From UBA10649 sp964391765 (lineage in GTDB: Bacteria; Actinomycetota; Actinomycetes; S36-B12), in the NCBI GenBank assembly GCA_964391765.1, contig CAYMNG010000005.1:1-51277 (forward strand): a DNA stretch of 51,277 nt. The letters run 5' to 3'. Within the stretch, counting starts at the first letter, position 1; every line of letters starts with the position of its first letter. The notes below the pieces were generated by a model, which saw only the letters and a list, made by a program, of their open reading frames with translations, ran no database searches and was not told the origin of the DNA. Position numbers and translations under genes: made by a program. Positions 1-8,113 of the stretch are shown here, in pieces.

Positions 1-1
1 C

Positions 2-1180
2 GCAGTCGGAGCCGCCGCACTCATCCTGAGCTCCTGCAGTGGCACGTCGAACACGGCCACCCCCGCGAGCACCGCTCCGGCGTCCGCGGCGGCCGGCGCG
101 TCACCGACCGCCGCGAGCGCGGACGCCGGATCGTCCGCGCTCGCCGAGGCGCAGGCGCAGCTGGTCGAACTGGAGAAGCCGATCACCACGTGGCCCCAGG
201 TCGCCCCGCTGGCCAAGCCGGCCGACCTGACCGGCAAGAAGATCACCCTCGTCCCGTTCATCGAGGAGGTGCCGATCATGCACGGCACCGGGCAGGGCTT
301 CATCGCCGCACTCGAGAAGCTCGGCGCGACCGTCGACGTCTGCGATGGCGGCGGTGACCCGACGAAGGTCGCGTCGTGCCTGACGACGGCCGGTCAGCGT
401 GGTGTCGACGCCGCCGTGACGCTCTTCATCGACTACGACGCGATCGGCAACGCCGTGGACGGCCTGACGCAGAAGGGCATCCCCGTCCTCATCGGCGGCA
501 TGCCGCCGTCGAAGAATCGCCCCGCCGACTCGCTCCTGGGCTACGCCGACCACTCGCCGTTCACCAACAAGGGCTACGAGTACCTCGCCGACGCCGCGCT
601 GGCGGCCGGCGGAGCCGACGCGTCCGTCGTCGCCGGCCGCCTGCGCGACTCGAGCCTGACCACCGAGTTCAGCGACACGATGGTCGACACGTTCAAGACC
701 CTGTGCCCGAACTGCCCGATCTCGACCTTCGACTTCACCGCGCCGACCGTCAGCGGGGTGCCGACGGCGGTCAGCGCCGCGCTGGCGACGCAGCCCGACA
801 CGAACATCGTCGTGATGCCCGACGACGGCTTCGCGACGGCGGCGTTGCAGGGGATCCAGAGCGCCGGCTTCACCGACAAGGCGAAGATCGTCGCGTACGG
901 GGCCGACCCGGCCGGACTCGAGCGCGTCAAGGCGGGCCAGGAGGCCGCGTCGATCGGGTTCCCCGTCGAGTTCGAGGGCTGGCGGCTGGCGAACTCCCTG
1001 CTGCAGCTGCTCGGCGGCGAACAGGTCACCCCGATCACCGAGCTGGCGGTGCGCGCCTTCACCGCGAACAACGTCGGTGACCTCGACATCCGTCCGGAGA
1101 ACTACTTCACCAGTTCCTGGTACGGAAACGACAGTTTCAAGAAGGACTTCCTCGCCGCATGGGGTGCGCCGGCGTCATGA
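2..1180 (+). CDS. CUT2-like ABC transporter substrate-binding lipoprotein (5' end outside window)
   Basis: The reading frame is already open at base 2, so the start codon lies upstream; 392 residues are visible. The visible part begins with a hydrophobic stretch ending in a lipobox (LSSC, Cys at visible residue 12) and an Ala/Ser/Thr-rich linker, which indicates a membrane-anchored lipoprotein. The rest reads like a periplasmic sugar-binding (ribose-type) fold. A CPNC pair occurs near visible residues 233-236, and a comparable CPGC pair is found in the second binding protein of this window, suggesting the two are related. The stop overlaps the ATPase start (ATGA), so this is the first visible gene of an importer operon. 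A ribose-type fold does not mean the ligand is a sugar; the downstream monooxygenase suggests another substrate. Confidence 0.85.
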   Translation, partial: AVGAAALILSSCSGTSNTATPASTAPASAAAGASPTAASADAGSSALAEAQAQLVELEKPITTWPQVAPLAKPADLTGKKITLVPFIEEVPIMHGTGQGFIAALEKLGATVDVCDGGGDPTKVASCLTTAGQRGVDAAVTLFIDYDAIGNAVDGLTQKGIPVLIGGMPPSKNRPADSLLGYADHSPFTNKGYEYLADAALAAGGADASVVAGRLRDSSLTTEFSDTMVDTFKTLCPNCPISTFDFTAPTVSGVPTAVSAALATQPDTNIVVMPDDGFATAALQGIQSAGFTDKAKIVAYGADPAGLERVKAGQEAASIGFPVEFEGWRLANSLLQLLGGEQVTPITELAVRAFTANNVGDLDIRPENYFTSSWYGNDSFKKDFLAAWGAPAS

Positions 1181-2712
1181 CCGTCGCGCGACTCGAGGCG
1201 CACCATCTGAGCAAGACCTTCGGCTCCGCCAAGGTCCTCGACGACGTGAGCCTGGTGATCCAGCCGGGGGAGATCCACGCCCTCGTCGGCCAGAACGGAT
1301 CAGGTAAGTCGACGGTCGTGAAGATCCTCACCGGGTACCACACCCCGGACCCCGGTGCCTCGATCGCACTGGACGGGCACGCGCTCGCGCTGCCCGTCCA
1401 GTGGCGCGAGGCCAGCGCCGCCGGCATGTCGGTCGTCCACCAGGACCTCGGACTCGTCAACGACCTCACCGTCAGCGAGAACATCGGCGTCGGCGGATTC
1501 GTCCGGTCGCCGATCATCCGCCGGATCGACTGGCGACGGCAGGCGCAGGTCGCGGCGGACATCCTCACGCGACTGCGAATCGATGTCGATCCGCACGCGA
1601 TGGTCGGTCAACTGCCCGCGGCCCAGCGGGCAGCGGTCGGTATCGCCCGGGCGCTGCGTGACCAGGTCGACGGCGCCGGCCTGATGATCCTCGACGAGGC
1701 GACCCGCGCGCTCCCGAAGGAGCACCTGCGAGCCTTCCACGACCTCGTTCGCCGCGTGGCCGCGAACGGTGTGTCGGTCCTCGTGATCAGCCACAACCTC
1801 GAGGAGGTGCTGGCCGTCACGGACAAGGTCACGGTCCTGCGCGACGGCAGGGTCGCGGCGGCCGGGTTGAGCACCGCGTCGCTCACCGAGGACACGATCG
1901 CCCGGCACATGCTCGGCAAGTCCGTCCGGCTGATGCACCCGGGCCGAACGTCGGTGCGTCCGGGCACGCTCGCGGCCCGGATCGACGACGTTCAGATCCC
2001 CGGCCACCTCCCGCTCTCGGTGACGATCGCGAAGGGGGAGGTGCGGGGGGCGACCGCTGTGCCCGGCACGGGTTTCGAGGACGACGCGCAGCCGGTCTCG
2101 GGCGCGCGCCGCGCCGTCGGCGGCACCGTCACCACGCAGTCGGGCACGATCGACCTGCGTCGGAGCACGGTCGCCGACCTGATGCGCGCCGGCGTATCGA
2201 TGGTCCCCGAGCGCCGGGTCTTCGAAGGGCTGGCCGTCGACCTGAACGTCCGGGACAACGTCGCCCTGCCGAGCTTCCGCCGCAAGGGGAAACCGTGGTA
2301 CGTCGCCCGTCGGTGGCAGCACGACCTCACCAACGGCTACATCGAACAGCTGAAGATCAAGACACGGTCCAGCGACTCCCTCATCCGCGAGCTGAGCGGC
2401 GGCAACCAGCAGAAGGTCCTGTTCGCCAAGTGGATCTCGGTCGAACCGCTGCTGCTGGTCCTGCACGAACCCACGCAGGCCGTGGACGTCGGTGCACGGG
2501 CCGATCTCCTGGCCGCGGTCGCCGCGGCCGCCGACGAGGGGATGGGCGTCCTGTTGGTCAGCACCGAACCCGCGGACCTGGTCGCCGCGTGTGACCGGAT
2601 CCTCGTGCTCCGTCCCGGCTCCGAACCCGTCGAACTGATCACCCGATCCCCGGACGACGTCCTCGACGCCGTCTACGCCGACACGACCTCCTCGGGAAGC
2701 GCACATGCCTGA
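1177..2712 (+). CDS. CUT2-type ABC transporter ATP-binding protein (two NBDs, RbsA-like)
   Basis: A 511-residue protein with two fused nucleotide-binding domains. I chose the ATG at 1177, which overlaps the preceding stop, over an in-frame ATG at 1159. NBD1 has Walker A GQNGSGKST (38-46), Q-loop VVHQD (86-90), Walker B LMILDEAT (169-176), but a poor signature (QLPAAQR). NBD2 (from about 265) has an intact signature LSGGNQQK (406-413), but its P-loop region is unrecognisable (around 294-306) and its Walker B reads LLLVLHEPT, with His430 where Asp is usual. Degeneration of NBD2 is common in RbsA-type proteins, but the Asp-to-His change is unusual and is absent from the paralogue at 10455. It should energise import together with the permease that follows. 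Confidence 0.92.
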   Translation: MTVARLEAHHLSKTFGSAKVLDDVSLVIQPGEIHALVGQNGSGKSTVVKILTGYHTPDPGASIALDGHALALPVQWREASAAGMSVVHQDLGLVNDLTVSENIGVGGFVRSPIIRRIDWRRQAQVAADILTRLRIDVDPHAMVGQLPAAQRAAVGIARALRDQVDGAGLMILDEATRALPKEHLRAFHDLVRRVAANGVSVLVISHNLEEVLAVTDKVTVLRDGRVAAAGLSTASLTEDTIARHMLGKSVRLMHPGRTSVRPGTLAARIDDVQIPGHLPLSVTIAKGEVRGATAVPGTGFEDDAQPVSGARRAVGGTVTTQSGTIDLRRSTVADLMRAGVSMVPERRVFEGLAVDLNVRDNVALPSFRRKGKPWYVARRWQHDLTNGYIEQLKIKTRSSDSLIRELSGGNQQKVLFAKWISVEPLLLVLHEPTQAVDVGARADLLAAVAAAADEGMGVLLVSTEPADLVAACDRILVLRPGSEPVELITRSPDDVLDAVYADTTSSGSAHA

Positions 2713-3754
2713 CATCACCGCCAATCCGCCGGCTTCGGCACCCACGACCGCTCGATCGGACGACCCGACGCGACTGGTGCCGCCGACGCGGCGACGCGCC
2801 CTTCCACCGTGGGCACACGTCCTCCTCGCCCGGTACGCGCTCGTCCTGCTGTGGATCGTCATGGCCGGGGTGTTCTGGATCGCCGAACCGGAGACGTTCG
2901 GCTCGGCCGTGACGATCTCGGCGATCTTCAGCGGCAAGCAGGTGCAGGTGTTCCTCGCGATGTCCGTCCTCGTGACCGCGGTGATCGGCGAACTGGACCT
3001 GTCGTTCGCCGCGGTGATGGGGATATCGGCGACGGCGACCTCGGTCCTGGCCAGTGTCTACGGCTGGCCGGTCTGGCTGGCGTGCCTGGCCGGAATCCTC
3101 GCGGCGCTGTTGTGCGGTGTCGCCAACGGCATGCTCGTCGTCGGCCTCGGTGTGTCGTCGCTGATCGTGACGCTCGGCATGAGCACCCTGCTGATGGGCC
3201 TGGCCCAGTGGATGAGCGGCAACACGATCGTCTCGCTGGTGAGTCCCGCGCTGGCCAACCTCGTCCTGTACGAGGTGCTGGGCATGCCGGTGTCCTTCTG
3301 GTACGGCGTCGGACTGGCGGTGCTGATCGCGTACTTCCTCGGCTGGACCCCGACCGGCCGGAGCATGGTCTTCATCGGCTCCAACCAGGAGGTCGCCCGC
3401 CTGGCCGGGATCCGGGTCAACCGCGTGCGATTCGGCGCATTCGTCGCGGCCGCGCTGCTCGCCGGACTGGCCGGCCAGATCCTGGTGGCCACGGTCGGCG
3501 GGGTGAGCGCGTCCACGTCGCTGTCGTTCCTGCTGCCCGCCCTGGCCGCGGTGTTCCTCGGAACGGCGGTCGTCCGGCCGGGGACGTTCAACCCGATCGG
3601 CACGTTGATCGCCATCTTCTTCCTCGAGACCGGCATCTACGGCCTGCAGCTGATGGGCCTGACGGGGTGGATCAAGGACGTGTTCTACGGCGCCGGCCTG
3701 GTCGCCGCGGTCACGCTCACCAAGATCGTCGGGGATCGGACCCGAACCGGCTGA
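2705..3754 (+). CDS. CUT2-type ABC transporter permease (RbsC-like)
   Basis: A 349-residue polytopic membrane protein of the BPD_transp_2 family. A Pro/Thr/Arg-rich cytosolic N-terminus of about 40 residues precedes roughly eight to ten hydrophobic segments. Recognisable family features are the GELDLSFAAVMG segment (about 97-108) and the cytoplasmic loop TGRSMVFIGSNQEVARLAGI (about 218-237), which should contact the ATPase. The ATG at 2705 overlaps the end of the ATPase gene by 8 bp, so the two are translationally coupled. With the binding protein and ATPase it forms a complete CUT2-like importer. The ligand cannot be read from the sequence. Confidence 0.93.
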   Translation: MPDITANPPASAPTTARSDDPTRLVPPTRRRALPPWAHVLLARYALVLLWIVMAGVFWIAEPETFGSAVTISAIFSGKQVQVFLAMSVLVTAVIGELDLSFAAVMGISATATSVLASVYGWPVWLACLAGILAALLCGVANGMLVVGLGVSSLIVTLGMSTLLMGLAQWMSGNTIVSLVSPALANLVLYEVLGMPVSFWYGVGLAVLIAYFLGWTPTGRSMVFIGSNQEVARLAGIRVNRVRFGAFVAAALLAGLAGQILVATVGGVSASTSLSFLLPALAAVFLGTAVVRPGTFNPIGTLIAIFFLETGIYGLQLMGLTGWIKDVFYGAGLVAAVTLTKIVGDRTRTG

Positions 3755-3813
3755 CCCGACGACCGTCCCGACGACGCGAACGACGAGCGACCCCTCGAGG
3801 TGGTGAACCACGC

Positions 3814-4371
3814 ATGAAATCGACCTGGCGCACGGTCATGGGCGAGTGCCCGACCGCGGTCACGATCGTCACGTCCACCGACGAGTCCGGCTCGCCGGTC
3901 GGGATGGTGGTCGGGACGTTCACCTCGGTGTCCGAGACCCCGCCGCTCGTCGGCTTCCTCGCGATGGCCTCGTCGTTCACCTACGGCGTCATCCGCCGAT
4001 CAGGCCGGTTCCGGGCCTCGGTCCTGGGCGCCACCCACGAAGCCCTGTGCCGGCACTTCTTCGCGTCCTCGCACGAGGGCCGGTTCTCGACGGACGTGTG
4101 GGAGTACGACGAGCATGGGCTGCCCCGCTTGCGGGACGCGATCGCGTGGTTCGACGCCACAGTGGACCGCACCCTCGGCGTGGGTGACCACGACTTCGTC
4201 GTCGGCGCCGTCCACGGCCTCGGCACGGGCACGGGGACGCACGAGGACCTGCCGTTGATCTTCCTGCGTGGTGGGTATCGCTCGATCAGCCGGTTGGGCC
4301 AGGTCCATCACGCCCCGGACCCGTTCTCGTCCCCGATCGAGTTCGGCTCACCGTACTTCTCCCTGTCCTGA
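3814..4371 (+). CDS. Flavin reductase-like protein, likely partner of the HpaB-type monooxygenase
   Basis: A 185-residue protein starting at the ATG at 3814, after a GAGGTGG Shine-Dalgarno-like stretch. It has the look of the FMN-binding split-barrel flavin reductases (HpaC/DIM6-NTAB): an N-terminal CPTAVTIVTS motif, VGMVVGTFTSVSETPPLVGF, and a later stretch reading HDFVVGAVHG. Such enzymes use NAD(P)H to reduce free FAD or FMN, which a separate oxygenase then uses. The HpaB-type oxygenase begins 38 bp downstream, a classic two-component arrangement. The gene lies 59 bp after the permease and is probably in the same operon. Which flavin and nicotinamide it uses is unknown. Confidence 0.85.
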   Translation: MKSTWRTVMGECPTAVTIVTSTDESGSPVGMVVGTFTSVSETPPLVGFLAMASSFTYGVIRRSGRFRASVLGATHEALCRHFFASSHEGRFSTDVWEYDEHGLPRLRDAIAWFDATVDRTLGVGDHDFVVGAVHGLGTGTGTHEDLPLIFLRGGYRSISRLGQVHHAPDPFSSPIEFGSPYFSLS

Positions 4372-4409
4372 CCGACCGACACACGACCCACTCGACGAAG
4401 GGCACGACC

Positions 4410-5966
4410 ATGACCGAGAACCCTGACGCCCCGACGGGCCAGACGACGGCGCTCCCGCCGAACGGCGAGCAGTTCCTCGCCAGCCTCCGAGACGGACGCG
4501 AGGTGTGGATCTACGGCGAGCGGGTCGACGACGTCACGACCCATCCGGCGTTCCGCAACTCCGCGCGGTCGTTGGCACGGCTCTACGACGCGCTGCACGA
4601 TCCGGTGACGGCCGGCGTCGTGACGTCCCCGACCGACACCGGCAACGGAGGGTTCACCCACCCCTTCTTCAAGCTGGCCTACACGCGCGACGACCTTCGT
4701 GCGAGCCGCGACGCGATCACCCAATGGCAGCAGTTGGTGTTCGGCTGGATGGGCCGGACCCCCGACTACAAGGCCTCGCTGACGACTCCGCTCGGCGCGA
4801 ACCCCGAGTTCTTCGGCGAGTACGCGGACAACGCGCGTCGGTGGTACCGGGAGATCCAGGAGCAGGTGCTCCATATCGGTCACGCGATCATCCACCCGCC
4901 GGTCGACCGGAACCGCGCGGCCGACGAGGTCCGCGACGTGTACGTTCACGTCGAGTCGACGAACGACAACGGGATCGTCGTCTCCGGCGCCAAGGTCGTC
5001 GCGACGGGCTCGCCGACGACGCAGTACAACTACGTGTCGCATATGGGCGTCCCGTTGGGCGACAACAATTTCGCGGTCACCTTCCTCGCGCCGTCGGCGG
5101 GCCGGGGGATCAAGATGATCGCGCGGCACTCGTACGAGGAGGCGGCCGCGCGCGCGGCCGGGCCGTTCGACTACCCACTGTCGAGCCGGTTCGACGAGAA
5201 CGACGCGATCCTGGTGTTCGACGAGGCGCTGATCCCCTGGGAGAACGTCCTCATGTTCGACGCCAAGAAGTTGCCGGAGTTCGACGCGGTCGCCGGTTGG
5301 ATCCCGCGGGCGATCTTCCAGGCCTCGACCAGGCTCGGGGTGAAGCTCGACTTCATCATCGGCGTCCTGTCGTACGCACTGGAGATCACGGGGGCCGGCG
5401 TCTACCGCGGCGTGCAGGCCGGTCTGGGCGAGGTCGTCGCGATCCGCAACGTCGTCAACGCGCTCCGTGACGGCATGATCGAGAACGCCGAACCCGGGTG
5501 GGGTGGAACCCTCGACCCACACACGGGGTACGCGTACGCGTACGCCTCGACGGCTCCGGGGTTGTACCGCCGGATGCGCGAGATCATCTCCACGATCGTC
5601 GCGTCGGGTCTGATCTACCTGAACTCCCACGCCGTCGACTTCGAGACTCCCGAGCTCCGTCCCTACCTCGATCGGTACCTGCGCGGTTCGAACGACAAGA
5701 CCGCGCTGGACCGCAGCCGGACGATGAAGCTGCTGTGGGACGCGGTCTGCAGCGAGTTCGGCGCGCGGCACGAGTTGTACGAGCTGAACTACTTCGGCCA
5801 GCCGGAGCTGAACTACGTCCTCGGCCAGGAGCACGCGCACGGTGACGGGACGATCGACCACGCCCGTGATCTGGCCCGCGAGGCGATGTCGGCCTACGAC
5901 CTGGGCGGGTGGACCGACGGTGTACTGGTGAACCCCGACGACGTCAGCTTCTTGCGTCGACGCTGA
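4410..5966 (+). CDS. HpaB-family FADH2-dependent monooxygenase (4-hydroxyphenylacetate 3-hydroxylase type)
   Basis: A 518-residue protein, the usual length for HpaB-type oxygenases. The N-terminal domain carries the family start (GEQFLASLRDGREVWIYGER, about residues 19-38), a central beta-barrel region (VSGAKVVATGSPTTQYN, about 192-208) and the helical C-terminal domain. Members hydroxylate phenols using reduced flavin and O2; the flavin reductase immediately upstream would supply it. The ATG at 4410 follows a GAAGGG stretch. A strong hairpin at 5977-6013 follows, so this is probably the last gene of the importer operon. The co-transcribed importer suggests a phenolic compound is imported and hydroxylated; the specific substrate is unknown. 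Confidence 0.88.
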   Translation: MTENPDAPTGQTTALPPNGEQFLASLRDGREVWIYGERVDDVTTHPAFRNSARSLARLYDALHDPVTAGVVTSPTDTGNGGFTHPFFKLAYTRDDLRASRDAITQWQQLVFGWMGRTPDYKASLTTPLGANPEFFGEYADNARRWYREIQEQVLHIGHAIIHPPVDRNRAADEVRDVYVHVESTNDNGIVVSGAKVVATGSPTTQYNYVSHMGVPLGDNNFAVTFLAPSAGRGIKMIARHSYEEAAARAAGPFDYPLSSRFDENDAILVFDEALIPWENVLMFDAKKLPEFDAVAGWIPRAIFQASTRLGVKLDFIIGVLSYALEITGAGVYRGVQAGLGEVVAIRNVVNALRDGMIENAEPGWGGTLDPHTGYAYAYASTAPGLYRRMREIISTIVASGLIYLNSHAVDFETPELRPYLDRYLRGSNDKTALDRSRTMKLLWDAVCSEFGARHELYELNYFGQPELNYVLGQEHAHGDGTIDHARDLAREAMSAYDLGGWTDGVLVNPDDVSFLRRR

Positions 5967-5976
5967 TCCGCGCTCG

Positions 5977-6013
5977 GCGTACGGGCACGCCGCCGCGCCG
6001 GCGGCCCGTACGC
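5977..6013 (+). terminator. Strong GC-rich hairpin after the HpaB-type monooxygenase gene
   Basis: Perfect 10-bp arms GCGTACGGGC (5977-5986) and GCCCGTACGC (6004-6013). Inside the loop, CGCCG (5988-5992) and CGGCG (5999-6003) can pair further, giving about 15 bp of stem with one bulged A and a 6-nt loop. No U-tract follows, as is usual for actinobacterial terminators. It separates the importer/monooxygenase operon from the PP-loop island. The distal arm also contains TACGCT, which could serve as a -10 for the next gene. Confidence 0.6.
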
Positions 6014-6038
6014 TAGGGGGTCGACGGGGAGGAGGCCC

Positions 6039-6989
6039 ATGCGCAGGTGGCCCGATGTGCCTGGGCAGACGAAGGCGCTGGTGCGGCGCGCGAGAGAGTC
6101 CGGCACGGCCGCCGTCGTCGACGTTCGTGAGCGCGTCGTCCTCGCGGGTGACGTCCGGAAGCACGGTCCGCTGGCCGCGGCCGCGCGACTGGGACTGCGT
6201 AGTGACCGCCCGTTGCCGATGTACTGGTGGGCCGGGGAGACCAACTTCGGCGACATCCTGTCGCCGGTGATCACCGCGTACGTCTCGGGGATGTCGCCGC
6301 GGCCGGTGCACTCGCGCCGGCACGGAAAGGTGGTCGCTGTGGGCAGCGTGCTGTTCGCGGCCCGGCCCGGGGACGTCGTCTGGGGCGCAGGGTCGGTGCG
6401 CGAGCAGCCGGTCGACCTCGACGGCACGGTCGTCCTGGCGGTCCGCGGGCCACTGACCGCGGCGCTCGTCCGCGGCGACGTCGCCCCCGCTGTGCACGGG
6501 GATCCGGCAGTTCTCCTGCCCCGCCTGCACGCCCCGCGGGAGCTGCCGAACGCACGGATCGGCCTGGTGCCGCACCTGGTGGACCGGGCGATCATGACGA
6601 GCGGGGACCCGGCGGTGCGGGTGATCGACCTCGGCACGCGCGACTGGCGGAGCGTCGTGGACCAAATCGCCGCCTGCGACGTCGTGCTGTCCTCGTCGCT
6701 GCACGGCGTCATCGTGGCCGAGGCCTACGGGGTGCCGGCGGTGTGGACGAAGGCCTCGGACGGTGTCGTCGGCGATGGATTCAAGTTCCGCGACTACTAC
6801 GCCGCGACCGACCGGGACGTCGGGCAGGCCCGGCTGTGGGGCGCGCCGCTGGCGGACCTCGTCGACTCGGCGGTCGCGCCGCCGGCCATCGACGGCCAGC
6901 GGCTCGTCGACGCCTGGCGGGCGCACTTCGGACCGATGCCCGCCGAGACGTCATCGCGGCCGGCGGCTCGTCGGGCGGGCGAGCGGTGA
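6039..6989 (+). CDS. Polysaccharide pyruvyl transferase-like protein
   Basis: A 316-residue protein with the layout of the PS_pyruv_trans family: NFGD (69-72) in the first Rossmann-like half, WGAGS (115-119), RGP (136-138), GDPAVLLP (154-161), and SSSLHG (218-223) in the second half. These enzymes typically move pyruvate from phosphoenolpyruvate onto a sugar of a surface polysaccharide as a ketal. The start has a strong ribosome-binding site (GGAGGAGG, 7 bp away). It overlaps the next gene (GTGA), so it is translationally coupled to two PP-loop proteins. No glycosyltransferase or flippase gene is nearby, so a role in a normal capsule locus is not supported by context. The fold assignment is fairly safe; the reaction is inferred. 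Confidence 0.8.
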   Translation: MRRWPDVPGQTKALVRRARESGTAAVVDVRERVVLAGDVRKHGPLAAAARLGLRSDRPLPMYWWAGETNFGDILSPVITAYVSGMSPRPVHSRRHGKVVAVGSVLFAARPGDVVWGAGSVREQPVDLDGTVVLAVRGPLTAALVRGDVAPAVHGDPAVLLPRLHAPRELPNARIGLVPHLVDRAIMTSGDPAVRVIDLGTRDWRSVVDQIAACDVVLSSSLHGVIVAEAYGVPAVWTKASDGVVGDGFKFRDYYAATDRDVGQARLWGAPLADLVDSAVAPPAIDGQRLVDAWRAHFGPMPAETSSRPAARRAGER

Positions 6990-8107
6990 TCATCGGGCCG
7001 GCCCGCATCGAGGTCGGGGTGGAAGCGCGAGTGAGGTTCCCCATCCGCTGGGACGCGGACGTGCCCGACGAACTGTGGTTCGAGGTCGACGCGCGACACG
7101 CCGAGATGCTGAGCGACCGGGCCGACGCGGCGCTGCTCGGACTGGTGTGCGCGGCGATGAGGGCGGGCGAGGACGTGCACGTCGAGGGACCGGTGACCGA
7201 CCTCCAGGTCGCTCGGCTGGCCGGGGAGTTCCAGGACCTGTGCACGCGGGTCAGCCCACAGTGGCAGCAGGTCGCGGTGACGGCCGCCGAACCCGTTGCG
7301 TCGGCCGGTCGCGCCGCGGGCGTCGGCCTGACCTTCTCCGGCGGGGTGGACTCCTTCGCCGCGTTCGCGCGGCACCACCTGGACGCGCTGTTCGCGTCGA
7401 CCCGGCTGACCCACCTGCTCTACACGAACGCCGGCTCGCACGAGCCGTACGGGCGCGAACTGTTCCACCGCAGGCTCGCGCGGATTGCCCCGATCGGCGA
7501 GCGCGTCGACATCCCGCTCGTCCGCATCGACTCGAACATCAGCGACTTCTACTGGCCGGGTTCGTGGGAGTCGACCCACGTCACCCGCAATGTCGCGACG
7601 GTGCTGGCACTGCAGGCCGGGCTCGGTCGCCTTCGGCATGCCGGTTCCTACGAGTGGCCGTATGTGCGGATCGTCCCGGACGGCGTGCAGTCCCGGGTCG
7701 AGCCGATCCTCATGCCGATGCTCGCCACCGACGCGTTCACCCCGCAGACCGCACTCGGTGGGCTCACGCGGATGGCCAAGACCCGGATCGTCGCAGACAC
7801 GGCCCTGGCCCACGAGTTCCTCAGCGTCTGCACGGCCGCCGGCGACGGCAACTGCTCGCGGTGCGTGAAGTGCCAGATGACGGTGCTGAGCCTGGAGCTC
7901 ATGGGCGCGGCGGACCGCTTCGCCGGGGTCTTCGACCTCGAGACGTGCCGGCGCGGACGGGAGGACTTTCTCGGCTTCCTCTGGGCGAGCTCCGGTCACC
8001 TGCACGGTGAACTGCGCGAGCACCTCCTGGTGGCCGGCATCGCACCGCCGCGCCGGTCGCTGGCCGGTCGCGCGGTCGCCGGTGCCCGGCGCGTGGTCGG
8101 GAGGTAG
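6986..8107 (+). CDS. PP-loop protein with QueC-like Cys4 motif, copy 1
   Basis: A 373-residue protein starting at the GTG at 6986, which overlaps the preceding stop. Residues 1-110 form a domain I do not recognise. The PP-loop SGGVDSF (118-124) marks an ATP-pyrophosphatase fold that adenylates a carboxylate or carbonyl. Conserved blocks shared with copy 2 are TNAGSHEP (147-154), SDFYWPGSW (186-194) and HVTRN (198-202). Cys282, Cys290, Cys293 and Cys296 (C-x7-C-x2-C-x2-C) resemble the zinc site of QueC, the 7-cyano-7-deazaguanine synthase. No other deazaguanine genes are present, so the substrate is probably different. Enzyme class is well supported; function is unknown. Confidence 0.75.
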   Translation: MIIGPARIEVGVEARVRFPIRWDADVPDELWFEVDARHAEMLSDRADAALLGLVCAAMRAGEDVHVEGPVTDLQVARLAGEFQDLCTRVSPQWQQVAVTAAEPVASAGRAAGVGLTFSGGVDSFAAFARHHLDALFASTRLTHLLYTNAGSHEPYGRELFHRRLARIAPIGERVDIPLVRIDSNISDFYWPGSWESTHVTRNVATVLALQAGLGRLRHAGSYEWPYVRIVPDGVQSRVEPILMPMLATDAFTPQTALGGLTRMAKTRIVADTALAHEFLSVCTAAGDGNCSRCVKCQMTVLSLELMGAADRFAGVFDLETCRRGREDFLGFLWASSGHLHGELREHLLVAGIAPPRRSLAGRAVAGARRVVGR

Positions 8108-8113
8108 GGGCGG

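Noticed and set aside
1300..2937. Long open frame on the minus strand opposite the first ATPase gene
   Set aside because: It is a by-product of GC-rich third codon positions. The protein is low-complexity Arg/Asp/Gly/Val without any domain, and the plus strand carries a clear ABC ATPase.
2..3754. Ribose transporter annotation
   Set aside because: Only the fold and subunit layout match; there is no ribokinase or sugar regulator, and the linked genes are for phenol-type oxidation.
4308..6926. 872-codon open frame on the minus strand
   Set aside because: It runs opposite the monooxygenase and pyruvyltransferase-like genes, has the composition of a shadow frame and no recognisable motif.
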